This document shows, one piece after another, positions 45,394 through 54,160 of a stretch of 63,103 bases of DNA. Each line of letters starts with the position of its first letter. Position 1 is the stretch's first letter. Origin of the DNA: Lentimicrobiaceae bacterium (lineage in GTDB: Bacteria > Bacteroidota > Bacteroidia > Bacteroidales > F082); contig SUWU01000011.1 of assembly GCA_015061295.1 (NCBI GenBank), forward strand, positions 1 to 63,103, read 5' to 3'. Position numbers and translations under genes: made by a program. A model generated the notes under the pieces. That model searched no databases and was not told the DNA's origin. It saw nothing but the letters and a program-made list of their open reading frames with translations.

Positions 45394-46443
45394 ATGAGGA
45401 AACTATTATTACCCATATCGTTAATATATTCCTTTGTCTTATCTATAAGACATAAGTTATTTGATTGGGGTATCTTAAAATCAAAGAGTTACGACATTCC
45501 CAATATTTGTGTCGGTAACTTAAATTTAGGAGGAACAGGAAAGACACCTCACATTGAATATTTAGTGCGACTATTGTCTGATAAATATAACATTGCTGTT
45601 TTAAGTCGAGGCTACGGTCGTAAAACAGAAGGTTTCTTAGTCGCCAACTCATCACATACACATGAAGACATCGGTGACGAGCCTCTACAATATTTCAAGA
45701 AATTCAGTGACATCACTGTCGCTGTCGATGAAGATCGTTGTGATGGAATGGAGCGTCTGCTTCAAGAAGAGACTCCCCCGCAGATAGTTCTTCTCGACGA
45801 CGCCTATCAGCATAGAAAGATAAGACCAGGATTAAACATCTTACTCACTGACTATTATTATCTTTACAGCAAAAACCATCTCATTCCAGCGGGAGGACTC
45901 AGAGACATCAAGGCTGCAGCAAAAAGAGCCGACATAATAGTCGTGACAAAATCTCCAGAAGTACTTACGCCTTACTATAAAAAAGATGTGGAAGAGTCGT
46001 TAAAGCCTCTCCCCCATCAAAAGCTATTCTATTCCTACATTGAATATCAAGAGTTTAAACCTTTATCAAAATGCAGCTTCAGTAACAATATCAAAGAAGC
46101 TAAAACAGTGTTGCTACTATGCGGAATAGCCAACACTTATTCTTTAGAAGATTATATAAAAAGAAGATATAACACTATTTCTAAGATAAAATTCAATGAT
46201 CATCATAACTTTACAGAAAAAGATATTGATATGATTATTGAAAAATATAATAGTCTTATCGGTAAGAATAAAGTTATCATCACGACAGAGAAAGACGCGA
46301 TGAGACTTGTTAATTCATCTTATATCAATAAGTTTGACAACATACCTATCTATACGATACCAATCAAAATCAAATTCCATAAAGAAGAGAACAACAATTT
46401 CGACGACGAGATTTTAAGATATGTTAATAATCACTCACAGTGA
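45394..46443 (+). CDS. lpxK: Tetraacyldisaccharide 4'-kinase LpxK
   Basis: Inner-membrane kinase that phosphorylates the 4' position of the lipid A precursor to form lipid IVA (349 aa). It starts MRKLLLPISLIYSFVLSIRH, an N-terminal membrane-associated helix, followed by VGNLNLGGTGKTPHIEYL (Walker A, residues 46-51), SRGYGRKTEGF and LLDDAYQHRKIRPGLNILL (Walker B-like region), all typical of LpxK. The ATG is chosen over an upstream GTG because of the promoter position. lpxH follows 21 nt later, so two lipid A genes are linked. Confidence 0.95.
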   Translation: MRKLLLPISLIYSFVLSIRHKLFDWGILKSKSYDIPNICVGNLNLGGTGKTPHIEYLVRLLSDKYNIAVLSRGYGRKTEGFLVANSSHTHEDIGDEPLQYFKKFSDITVAVDEDRCDGMERLLQEETPPQIVLLDDAYQHRKIRPGLNILLTDYYYLYSKNHLIPAGGLRDIKAAAKRADIIVVTKSPEVLTPYYKKDVEESLKPLPHQKLFYSYIEYQEFKPLSKCSFSNNIKEAKTVLLLCGIANTYSLEDYIKRRYNTISKIKFNDHHNFTEKDIDMIIEKYNSLIGKNKVIITTEKDAMRLVNSSYINKFDNIPIYTIPIKIKFHKEENNNFDDEILRYVNNHSQ

Positions 46444-46464
46444 TGTGTTAATTTTAATTTAGAA

Positions 46465-47220
46465 ATGAGCGAGAAAAAGATTTATTTCATCACTGACTTC
46501 CATCTCGGAGTTCCCACTCTTGAAGACTCTCACAAAAGAGAATTAAGACTCATAGATTTTTTAGATACCATAAAAGACGAGACAGAGGCGCTCTTCCTCA
46601 TGGGCGATCTCTTCGACTTTTGGTTTGAGTATAAGACAGTAGTACCTCGCGGCTACGTAAGGCTTCTCGGCAAACTCACTCAATTCACCGATGCCGGAAT
46701 ACCTGTGCATCTTTTTGCCGGGAACCACGACCTCTGGACTTTCGACTATCTTCAAAAGGAAATAGGGATACAAGTACATCGAGAACCAATGATAATGACA
46801 TTGAAGGATAAGAAATTCCTTCTTGTACATGGCGACGGCAGAGGTCCTGGTGACAAAGGCTACAAATTCTTGAAGAAGGTCTTTGAATGTAAGTTCAACC
46901 AATTTCTGTTCAGATGGCTTCACCCCGATGTCGGAATAGGACTCGCTTTAAGATGGTCGCATAACCACAGAGTCAAGAAATTAAAGAAAGAAGCAGAAAG
47001 CAATTATTATTCTGTCGTAGAAGAAACACGACTATATAAATACGCGCAGGAATGCATCAAAGAAAATCCCGATATAGATTATTTTATCTTCGGACATCAG
47101 CATAAACCAATGCAATATAAAGTAAGCAACGCCGTTGTAACAGTCGTAGGCAACTGGATAAGAGATTTTACCTATGCCGTCTTCGATGGAAAAGAAATAC
47201 AATTGACAATTAACAATTGA
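46465..47220 (+). CDS. lpxH: UDP-2,3-diacylglucosamine diphosphatase LpxH
   Basis: Metallophosphoesterase of lipid A synthesis that cleaves UDP-2,3-diacylglucosamine to lipid X (251 aa). Metal and catalytic motifs: D11-x-H13 (ITDFHLG), GD48LFDFWFEY, GNHD at 86-89, LVHGDG, and GHQHKP near the C-terminus. The FDFWFEY segment is typical of the LpxH family. The stop codon lies within a TTGACAATTAACAATT repeat, so the last few residues (QLTINN) are coded by repeat sequence. Confidence 0.92.
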   Translation: MSEKKIYFITDFHLGVPTLEDSHKRELRLIDFLDTIKDETEALFLMGDLFDFWFEYKTVVPRGYVRLLGKLTQFTDAGIPVHLFAGNHDLWTFDYLQKEIGIQVHREPMIMTLKDKKFLLVHGDGRGPGDKGYKFLKKVFECKFNQFLFRWLHPDVGIGLALRWSHNHRVKKLKKEAESNYYSVVEETRLYKYAQECIKENPDIDYFIFGHQHKPMQYKVSNAVVTVVGNWIRDFTYAVFDGKEIQLTINN

Positions 47221-47239
47221 CAATTAACAATGAAGAATT

Positions 47240-47291
47240 GTAGAGACGTATCAATGATTCCTATAAAATCAACAAACATTGATGCGTCTTG
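47240..47291. repeat. GAGACG-type palindromic element, copy 1
   Basis: GAGACGTATCAATG (43-56 within the 47200 block) pairs with CATTGATGCGTCTT (47277-47290) across a 20-nt loop, 12 of 14 matching. It lies between lpxH and the dipeptidase gene. A related element is at 58151-58208. It is not followed by a T-run, so it is unlikely to be a plain terminator. Confidence 0.6.
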
Positions 47292-47324
47292 AATAAAGAA
47301 TATAAACATTAAATTAATAATATT

Positions 47325-48689
47325 ATGAACATTACAAATTCGTACATCAAAGAGAACGAAAATCGTTTTTTAGAAGAGTTATTCGGACTGATTCGTATTC
47401 CTTCTATCAGTTCACAAACAGAACATAAAGGCGACATGATCAAATGCGCCGAATATTGGAGAGACAGCATCTTAGCAGCAGGCGCCGACAAGGCTGAAGT
47501 CATGCCAACAGAAGGCAACCCTGTTGTTTACGGCGAGAAGATCATCGACCCTAAATTACCAACAGTCTTGGTATATGGTCACTACGATGTCATGCCTGTC
47601 GATCCTATCGAGTTATGGAACACCGACCCATTTGAGCCAGTCATCAAAGATGGTAAGATTTGGGCTCGTGGTGCCAACGACGACAAAGGTCAAGCCTTCA
47701 TGCACGCAAAGGCTTTCGAGACAATGGTGAAGACAAACACCTTGCCTTGCAACGTAAAATTCATGATTGAAGGCGAAGAAGAGATAGGTTCTGGCAGCCT
47801 CGCCAAATGGATCGTCACAAATAAAGACTTAGTCAAAGCCGACATTATTTTAGTCTCCGACACCAGCATGATCGACCACGACACTCCTTCTATCACAACA
47901 GGTTTACGTGGCTTGTCATATTGGGAAGTAGAAGTAACAGGACCTAACGCTGACCTTCACTCCGGTTTATTCGGCGGCGCAGTAGCAAATCCTATCAACA
48001 CCTTATGTGAGATGGTCGCTAAGGTCATGGACGAGAACAACCACATCACCATCCCTGGATTCTATGATGATGTCATCGAGGCAACAGCAGAAGAACGCGA
48101 GTTGCTCAACATGGCACCATATAGCGAAGAAGAATATAAAGCAGGCGTCGGTGTGAAAGCATTACGCGGCGAGAAAGGCTACACCACAATCGAGAGAGTC
48201 GGCATCCGTCCAACATTCGACCTCTGCGGTATCTGGGGAGGCTACACCGGCGAAGGCGCTAAGACAGTACTTCCTTCAAAAGCTTACGCTAAGATCTCAT
48301 GCCGTTTGGTTCCAAACCAAGACAACGAAAAGATTTCAGCATTGTTCAAAGAATATTTCGAGAGAGTAGCTCCTGAATACGTCGATGTTAAAGTCACTCC
48401 ATTACACGGCGGACAGGCTTACGGATGCCCTATCGACTTGCCAGCATACAGAGCAGCAGAAGCAGCATATATGGACACATACGGCAAACGTCCTATCCCT
48501 ATGAAGAGCGGCGGCAGTATCCCAATCATCTCTGAATTTGAAAAAGTACTCGGTATCAAGTCGATTTTGATGGGCTTCGGATTAGGTTCAGATGCTATCC
48601 ACTCACCTAACGAAAACTACAGAGTAGATCACTTCTTCAAAGGAATAGAGACCATCATCGCTTTCTATCAACACTTTGCAAAGATTTAA
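47325..48689 (+). CDS. M20-family dipeptidase
   Basis: Zinc metallopeptidase of the M20/PepV-CNDP type (454 aa), hydrolysing dipeptides in the cytosol. Motifs: VYGHYDVMPVDP (first zinc histidine and general region), WARGANDDKGQAFMH (bridging Asp), FMIEGEEEIGSGS (catalytic Glu pair), a dimerisation domain from about 190 to 330 (LHSGLFGGAVANPINTL), and the final AIHSPNENYRVDHF histidine. Strong C-ending codon bias suggests high expression. No signal peptide. A terminator follows the stop. Confidence 0.94.
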   Translation: MNITNSYIKENENRFLEELFGLIRIPSISSQTEHKGDMIKCAEYWRDSILAAGADKAEVMPTEGNPVVYGEKIIDPKLPTVLVYGHYDVMPVDPIELWNTDPFEPVIKDGKIWARGANDDKGQAFMHAKAFETMVKTNTLPCNVKFMIEGEEEIGSGSLAKWIVTNKDLVKADIILVSDTSMIDHDTPSITTGLRGLSYWEVEVTGPNADLHSGLFGGAVANPINTLCEMVAKVMDENNHITIPGFYDDVIEATAEERELLNMAPYSEEEYKAGVGVKALRGEKGYTTIERVGIRPTFDLCGIWGGYTGEGAKTVLPSKAYAKISCRLVPNQDNEKISALFKEYFERVAPEYVDVKVTPLHGGQAYGCPIDLPAYRAAEAAYMDTYGKRPIPMKSGGSIPIISEFEKVLGIKSILMGFGLGSDAIHSPNENYRVDHFFKGIETIIAFYQHFAKI

Positions 48690-48729
48690 GTCACTAAGTC
48701 ACTGAGACTCCAAGACACCAAGTATTAAA

Positions 48730-48764
48730 AAACGCAGGGATTTTTAAAGTCTCTGCGTTTTTTA
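48730..48764 (+). terminator. Terminator after the dipeptidase gene
   Basis: An 11-bp stem with two G-U pairs starting CGCAGGG (48733) and ending CTGCG (48753-48757), flanked by A6 and T6. Works in principle in both directions. Confidence 0.75.
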
Positions 48765-48833
48765 TATTTTTTATCAAAAAAACTAAGTCCAACATTCTAC
48801 ATCACAAAATAATTGTAACCTATCAACTATAAA

Positions 48834-48888
48834 TTGTCAATTGTTAACTGTTAATTGTTAACTGTTAATTGTTAATTGTTAATTAATT
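48834..48888. repeat. TTGTTAACTGTTAATTG tandem repeats
   Basis: About six imperfect copies of TTGTTAA(C/T)TG between the dipeptidase terminator and a GC-rich element. Same word family as at 39408-39450 and 47210-47232. No gene. Confidence 0.7.
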
Positions 48889-48889
48889 T

Positions 48890-49033
48890 GGGCGTTCCGG
48901 CGAAGCCGTCGGGCTTTCCGCTATATCTTTGCTCGCTCTCCTCGTCCCCGCTCCCAAACCTCGTCCCCGCTCCCAAATCCCGAAACCCGTCCCCGCATGG
49001 CTCGCAAAGGATGCCGCTCCAATCCCTAACGCA
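48890..49033. repeat. GC-rich dispersed-repeat-like element
   Basis: A 144-nt block of much higher GC than its surroundings. Ends are GCGTT (48892) and AACGC (49032); inside them ATCTTTGC (48925-48932) faces GCAAAGGAT (49004-49012), so it can fold into a long hairpin. The centre holds two tandem 19-nt copies of CTCGTCCCCGCTCCCAAAC (from 48941 and 48960). The pattern resembles GGGCTTTCCGCT...GGATGCCGCT...CCCTAACGC elements I have seen scattered in Bacteroidetes intergenic DNA. Open frames across it are not believed to be genes. Confidence 0.6.
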
Positions 49034-49044
49034 TTGGCAGCTGC

Positions 49045-49080
49045 TAAAAAAAAAAGAGCTCCTGTTTCCAAGAGCTCTTC
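49045..49080 (-). terminator. Terminator of dsbD
   Basis: Minus-strand stem AAGAGCTC / GAGCTCTT (49072-49079 and 49054-49061) followed by nine or ten T residues, 23 nt after the dsbD stop. Confidence 0.8.
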
Positions 49081-49102
49081 CTTATCATTAGACTTTCGTC
49101 AA

Positions 49103-51151
49103 TTATTCAAAAATGTTTCTTATTGAAGTTCCATTGTTGAAGTTTTCTACACCTTTCTTCAAGAAATCTACGAAAGCGTCTTTATCGAGGTTGTAAGAAC
49201 GAGGTTCAACCAACAACTCACCGTTGTGTCCCATGAGGCAGTAATATGGTTGAGCATTAGCTTCAAACTTAGAGATTTGGAATGCAGAGTTCTTGCTACC
49301 GATAGATGTCTTTTTCTTCTTACCTTTAGAGTTTACCACCCACTCGTCTTCTGGAAGAGTTGTCTTGTCGTCGACATAGAGAGCGATGATGACATACTCG
49401 TTACGTAACATTTCAAGGACGCGAGGGTCACTCCATACGTTGGCTTCCATTTCGCGACAGTTCACGCAGCCGTGACCTGTGAAGTCGATATAGATAGGTT
49501 TGTTTTGAGCTTTTGCACAAGCAAGGCCTTGTTCATAATCGAAGTAACCTTTAAGTCCGTGAGGCAGATGCAAGAAGTCGGCATATTTAGGAGCTTCGCA
49601 TAACTCTGACGATGAATCTTTCTTTGTTGATTGTTCAGTCTGTACAGAGATGTTTGACATCTTAGCATCGACATAGTTTATAACTTTATCAGAATTCTCT
49701 TGACTGATTCTATTGAGGTCGAAGTCCATAGTCTGTTGTGGTGGCAAGTAACCTGACAAGGCTTTGAGAGGAGCGCCCCACATTCCAGGAATCATATAAA
49801 CTACGAATGTAAACACTACGATAGCGAGGACGAGACGGAACACTGAGATATGAGGTACGTCTGAGTCGTGAGCGAATTTGATTTTTCCTAAGAGGTAGAA
49901 ACCTAACAATGTGAACACCACGATCCAGATAGCGAGGTAAACTTCGCGGTCTAAGAGACCCCAGTGATATGTCTGGTCGGCGACGCTTAAGAATTTGAAA
50001 CCGAGAGCGATTTCCACGAAGCCGAGAACGACTTTAACAGAGTTGAGCCATCCACCGCTCTTAGGCATGTTCTGTAACAATGATGGGAACAATGCGCATA
50101 ATGCGAATGGGAGACCGAATGTCATAGCGAAGACCAACATTGTAAGGATAGGAGCCCAGAACTCGCCTGACAAAGATTGAATCAAAGCTGTACCGACGAT
50201 AGGACCTGTACATGCGAATGATACGAGCACGAGTGTCAATGCCATGAAGAACACGCCACCGAGACCTGATTTGCTTGTCTTGCTGTCACTCTTGTTAACC
50301 AATGAACTTGGCAATGTAAGTTCAAATGCTCCGAAGAATGAAGCTGCGAATACCATGAATATCAAGAAGAAAATGATATTGATCCATGATGTTGAAATCC
50401 AGTTGAAGATACTTGCTGTTGTATCTTCACCACCACCAAATCGAGCAATCAAGATAAGAGCTGCGATAGGAAGTGTGTAAAGCACCACGATGAAGACATA
50501 ATACATGATAGCTTTAAATCTACCAGCAGCTTTACTTTCACTACCGTGCAAGAAGAATGAAACTGTCATTGGAATCATTGGGAAAACACATGGAGTCATG
50601 AGAGCTGCCAAGCCCCAGACTACTGCACCTAACAACATACCCAAGAGACCTTTGCTTCCTGACGACTTAGCGTTATCTGTTGTATCTTCCTTAACGACTG
50701 CCGGCTCATCGAGTTCTACTTCAAACTCATATGTAAGTTGTACACATTGTTCTTTACAAGCCTGACCTGTGATAACACCTGTCACCGTTGTTGCGCCGTC
50801 AAGCAATTTAACTTTTTGTGTAAATACAGCTTCCTTTTCAAAGAAATGTTCATCGATTTCAAAAACATCGCTATACTTCACGATAGCTTCTGGTTCCATG
50901 ACACCGCCGATACGCTCAATACCTGTAGTGTCGATAAACTCAAAATAGAGAGGCATTGGACCACCGAATGGTGTGTACTGTGAATAAAGATGCCATTCAT
51001 CTTCAATTTCTGCCTTGAATACAATATTGTACTCATTCTTGTTTAATTTCTCTGTCTCTACTGTCCATTGTACAGGTTCCAACATCTGAGCCTTCGCTGC
51101 GAATGGAAGCAACATGACCAAGAAAGTAAAGAGTTTAAAAAACTTTTTCAT
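49103..51151 (-). CDS. dsbD: Thiol:disulfide interchange protein DsbD
   Basis: Inner-membrane electron conduit that moves reducing power from cytosolic thioredoxin to periplasmic proteins (682 aa). Parts in order: signal peptide (1-21); N-terminal immunoglobulin-like DsbD-alpha domain with the pair CKEQC near 132-136; eight membrane helices from about 170 with MTPCVFPMIPM and FACTGPIVG carrying the two membrane cysteines; and a C-terminal thioredoxin domain with C562-V-N-C565 in GHGCVNCREMEANVW. All expected cysteines are present. Codon use indicates high expression. A -7 box lies 60 nt upstream and a terminator follows. Confidence 0.94.
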   Translation of the reverse strand: MKKFFKLFTFLVMLLPFAAKAQMLEPVQWTVETEKLNKNEYNIVFKAEIEDEWHLYSQYTPFGGPMPLYFEFIDTTGIERIGGVMEPEAIVKYSDVFEIDEHFFEKEAVFTQKVKLLDGATTVTGVITGQACKEQCVQLTYEFEVELDEPAVVKEDTTDNAKSSGSKGLLGMLLGAVVWGLAALMTPCVFPMIPMTVSFFLHGSESKAAGRFKAIMYYVFIVVLYTLPIAALILIARFGGGEDTTASIFNWISTSWINIIFFLIFMVFAASFFGAFELTLPSSLVNKSDSKTSKSGLGGVFFMALTLVLVSFACTGPIVGTALIQSLSGEFWAPILTMLVFAMTFGLPFALCALFPSLLQNMPKSGGWLNSVKVVLGFVEIALGFKFLSVADQTYHWGLLDREVYLAIWIVVFTLLGFYLLGKIKFAHDSDVPHISVFRLVLAIVVFTFVVYMIPGMWGAPLKALSGYLPPQQTMDFDLNRISQENSDKVINYVDAKMSNISVQTEQSTKKDSSSELCEAPKYADFLHLPHGLKGYFDYEQGLACAKAQNKPIYIDFTGHGCVNCREMEANVWSDPRVLEMLRNEYVIIALYVDDKTTLPEDEWVVNSKGKKKKTSIGSKNSAFQISKFEANAQPYYCLMGHNGELLVEPRSYNLDKDAFVDFLKKGVENFNNGTSIRNIFE

Positions 51152-51210
51152 GATGTGTCTTTTGATTTATAATAATTTAATATTCTCTTATAACTTTTTT
51201 TACAGGTTTG

Positions 51211-51218
51211 CAAATTTA
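51211..51218 (-). promoter_or_regulatory. Promoter -7 box of dsbD
   Basis: TAAATTTG on the minus strand (TAnnTTTG), 59 nt before the ATG. A clear TTTG -33 element is not seen. Confidence 0.5.
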
Positions 51219-51235
51219 CAAAAAAAATGGTGTAC

Positions 51236-52699
51236 TTACATGTTACATTGAAAAATTACTCTCGTTGAGTCAAGAATTTTAACCTTATCGTTAATTCTAT
51301 ATCCAACAACCCACAAAATCAACCCATTAGCATCCTCCATAATCCAGACATTCTGTTTCTGATATGCAGTAAATCCTAAGTCGTTGAAGAAGTCGCTCAA
51401 CAACTTGGAACCTTTCATTCCTAATGGCTTGAATTTATCGCCTTTTCTCCAGTGACGCAATTTCAGTGGAAAATTAATTTTGTCCATATCGAATTGGGCG
51501 CCATGCGATGGTTCTTTCATCAACTTAAAGTTCTCGTCTTTAACAAAATTTGAGAATCTGAGAGTCTGAGAGTCTGAGAGTTTCAAAATTTGAGAATCTG
51601 AGAATCTGAGAATCTGAAAATATTCTTCCTGATTATTGTTTTGAAAAATCTCTATTCTGTCTTTCTGTACGGAAGCGACATATTGTGGAGTAGGTCTGTT
51701 GTCTGTTGTCTGCTGTCTGTTGTCTGTCAAGAATGAATAAAAAACGACTCCCGACTTACCGAGTGTCATCGCCTCGAACATCGACTCTGCCTGGTCGTAA
51801 TTAAAACCATATTTTCTCACCCACTCAAAAAGGAGCTGTCTGCCATTTTTATTATTAAGAAAATGTCTGTTTTCTATAAATCTATAATTTCCTTTAACAT
51901 TTTCTATATGCGACAATTTCTCTTCTATCAGACTTCTATATAACTCATTTTCTGAAGAAAGACAGTCGATAGAAAAATTAAGGCTTTGACGCGCATTATG
52001 TTTTATCTCATCAAAAGATGGAATTATCTGATGACGTATTTTATTTCTGAGATAAACTGTCTCCTGATTTGTATAATCTTCAACCCATTGGATGTCATTT
52101 TCTTCAGCAAAAGTCACGATTTGATTTCTGTTAGAGAAAAGCAAAGGTCGGATGTAAAAGTCGTTCTGCGGTTTCATACCTTTGAGGCCTTTTATTCCTG
52201 AGCCGCGTAACATATTAATGAAAAACGTCTCGATCTGATCATCACCATGATGAGCAAGAGCGACCTTATCGAAATTGTGAATTTCTTTTAACTCTTTAAA
52301 CCAATTATAACGCAGTTCACGAGCTGCCATCTCGATAGAAAGTGAATTTTCTTTAGCATAAGCCTCCGTATCGAAATGCTTAACAAAAATAGGAATATTA
52401 TTTTCTCTTGCGAAGTCAGTAACAAACTTCTCATCGCGATTAGAATCCTCGCCACGCAGACGGAAGTTACAATGAGCGAAAGCGAGATGACTATGACTCT
52501 GACAATGACTATGACAATGACTATGACAATGACTTTGCGTCTCTGCTTGTAGTCTCGTTGATTCGCTGACTCGTTGACTCATAATAAGGAGTCTCGCAAG
52601 CACCATAGAATCAACACCTCCGCTGAGAGCGAGTAGAATCTTATCACCTATATTAATAAGATTATGTTTTTCTATGAATCTATTAAATTCTGTTAACAT
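51236..52699 (-). CDS. tilS: tRNA(Ile)-lysidine synthetase TilS, with repeat-coded inserts
   Basis: Modifies C34 of the AUA-reading tRNA-Ile to lysidine (487 aa). The PP-loop ALSGGVDSMVLARLL (residues 24-38), HCNFRLRGEDSNRDE, LAHHGDDQIETFFINMLRGSGIKGLKGM and the C-terminal RHWRKGDKFKPLGMKGSKLLSDFF domain are all present. Three low-complexity inserts are unusual: ETQSHCHSHCHSHCQSHSH after the first helix (coded by GACAATGACTAT repeats, 52495-52545), TDNRQQTTDNR (51695-51725), and LRFSDSQILKLSDSQTLRF (51556-51615). They sit at domain or loop positions and stay in frame. The gene should still be functional because TilS is normally essential. Confidence 0.92.
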   Translation of the reverse strand: MLTEFNRFIEKHNLINIGDKILLALSGGVDSMVLARLLIMSQRVSESTRLQAETQSHCHSHCHSHCQSHSHLAFAHCNFRLRGEDSNRDEKFVTDFARENNIPIFVKHFDTEAYAKENSLSIEMAARELRYNWFKELKEIHNFDKVALAHHGDDQIETFFINMLRGSGIKGLKGMKPQNDFYIRPLLFSNRNQIVTFAEENDIQWVEDYTNQETVYLRNKIRHQIIPSFDEIKHNARQSLNFSIDCLSSENELYRSLIEEKLSHIENVKGNYRFIENRHFLNNKNGRQLLFEWVRKYGFNYDQAESMFEAMTLGKSGVVFYSFLTDNRQQTTDNRPTPQYVASVQKDRIEIFQNNNQEEYFQILRFSDSQILKLSDSQTLRFSNFVKDENFKLMKEPSHGAQFDMDKINFPLKLRHWRKGDKFKPLGMKGSKLLSDFFNDLGFTAYQKQNVWIMEDANGLILWVVGYRINDKVKILDSTRVIFQCNM

Positions 52700-52701
52700 A
52701 A

Positions 52702-53502
52702 TTATTTAGCTGAGAAATGAACTATGAGAAATCCTATTGCAAGACCTATCGCGCCACACAGCAAATATATTAACATTTTCTTTGGTGTGAGACCTTCATC
52801 TTCTAGCACTTTATCTATTTTCTTCTTAACGACATCACCAACTCTAACAACGTCATAATCTTTTGGAAGTGTCAGTTCCTGTTCTTCAAATTGAAGTCCG
52901 CTATTTTTCACAGGTTGCGGTCTTCTTTCAAAATCATAGTCCAAGACATAGTTGTCGTCAAGGAGAAATCTTACGGATGTTGACTCTGACTTTGACAATG
53001 ACTCTGACTTTGCGTCTCTGAGACTCTGAGACTCTGAGTCTATACTCGTTAACTCGTTGACTTGTTGTCTTGTTGTCTCACAAAATAGCATAGCTCTCTT
53101 ACCGACATTTTGTTTCAAAAGAACTTCGGTATCATCAATAGTGATGAAGGCCATTGGCTGTTGGCTGTTGGCTATTGAACTTTGAGACACTGACTCTGAC
53201 TCTGACACTGCGGCTTTACCCGTTGACTCTAAATAAAGTACAAGAAGTGCTACTGCCAACGAGCTCATATCTTCATGAAGTCGAATTATAATATCGCCAT
53301 CTTCAAGTTGATATATCTTAAACTCCATATCGGGAGAGAAAGAATCAGGATATAACTTAATCCAGTCTTTTAATAACTCTTTGATGTCATTGGCTGTTGA
53401 CGATGACGATGACACTGACGATGACACTGACGATGACTTTGCGTCTCTGAGACTTTGCGTCTCTGAGTCTCTACTTGCTGTCTTTATTCTAATGTAATCC
53501 AT
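52702..53502 (-). CDS. C-terminally anchored protein of unknown function with repeat-coded inserts
   Basis: A 266-residue protein that I do not recognise. The C-terminus carries one membrane helix (MLIYLLCGAIGLAIGFLIVHF), so it may be tail-anchored. Ordered stretches (KELLKDWIKLYPDSFSPDMEFKIYQLEDGDIIIRL, AFITIDDTEVLLKQNVGKRAMLFCE, VRFLLDDNYVLDYDFERRPQP) alternate with three serine-rich inserts coded by dispersed repeats: about residues 9-36, 100-115 and 153-177. Two inserts share the word SLRDAKS. It lies between tilS (2 nt) and the flavin reductase (2 nt) in one operon. The ordered parts, not the inserts, probably define its family. Confidence 0.7.
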   Translation of the reverse strand: MDYIRIKTASRDSETQSLRDAKSSSVSSSVSSSSSTANDIKELLKDWIKLYPDSFSPDMEFKIYQLEDGDIIIRLHEDMSSLAVALLVLYLESTGKAAVSESESVSQSSIANSQQPMAFITIDDTEVLLKQNVGKRAMLFCETTRQQVNELTSIDSESQSLRDAKSESLSKSESTSVRFLLDDNYVLDYDFERRPQPVKNSGLQFEEQELTLPKDYDVVRVGDVVKKKIDKVLEDEGLTPKKMLIYLLCGAIGLAIGFLIVHFSAK

Positions 53503-53504
53503 AA

Positions 53505-54089
53505 TTATTTCTTTGTGGATTTATTTCTTCTTTTATCGACAGAGAATCCGAAGCCACCGATTTTCTCTCCTAATGTGTAATATTTTCCGTGAGAATAAGT
53601 AATCAAATCAGCTTGATTCAGCTGGAATTGTCCTGTACTTGAGTCGAAGAATTTTGTATCTCCGTTAACAGCAACAACATTAGCAATAAACATATCATGC
53701 GAGCCGAGTTCTTTAATTTCAACGACTTGGCATTCTATGTTAAGCGGCGACTCTGCAATGAGAGGTGCTTTAACAATCTGAGCTTGCTCTGGAGTAAGAT
53801 GCATCTCTTTAAATTTGTCAAAGTCACGGCCCGAGCGTACGCCACACCAGTCTGTAGCATGAGCAAGCTCCTCTGTCGTAACATTGATAACAAACTCTTT
53901 AGTACGAGAGATTATCTCATGTGAATGACGTTCTTTTCTAAGTGACACATAACACATAGGAGGATCAGAACATATAGTTCCCGTCCATGCAGCTGTTACA
54001 ATATTATAATTTTCAGGACTATCACCGCAACTCACCATCACAACAGGAAGTGGATATATCATAGTCCCTGGTTTGAAAGACATTTTCAT
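53505..54089 (-). CDS. Flavin reductase-like FMN-binding protein
   Basis: A 194-residue protein of the flavin reductase / FMN-binding split-barrel family. Conserved early motif PLPVVMVSCGDSPENYNIVTAAWTGTICSDPPMCYVSLRKERHSHEII followed by FVINVTTEELAHATDWCGVRSGRDFDKF and PLNIECQVVEIKELGSHDMFIANVVAVN. Closely related anaerobe proteins act as flavoredoxin-like electron carriers. It opens a three-gene operon with the unknown membrane protein and tilS. The start is either ATG at 54089 or 54083; the first is used. Confidence 0.88.
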   Translation of the reverse strand: MKMSFKPGTMIYPLPVVMVSCGDSPENYNIVTAAWTGTICSDPPMCYVSLRKERHSHEIISRTKEFVINVTTEELAHATDWCGVRSGRDFDKFKEMHLTPEQAQIVKAPLIAESPLNIECQVVEIKELGSHDMFIANVVAVNGDTKFFDSSTGQFQLNQADLITYSHGKYYTLGEKIGGFGFSVDKRRNKSTKK

Positions 54090-54113
54090 ATTTCTGAAAT
54101 ATTATAGATTATG

Positions 54114-54145
54114 CAAAGATAATAAAAAAGTCAACGAGACCACAA
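54114..54145 (-). promoter_or_regulatory. Promoter of the flavin reductase-tilS operon
   Basis: TATCTTTG (54114-54121, minus strand) with TTG about 20 nt upstream (54142-54144), lying in repeat sequence. The ATG is 25 nt downstream. Confidence 0.65.
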
Positions 54146-54160
54146 GTCTACAAGTCAATA

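Noticed and set aside
48876..49126. Several 60-70 codon ORFs on both strands in the GC-rich block
   Set aside because: They arise from the GC-rich repeat element and the terminator; no start context, no family, and they overlap each other.
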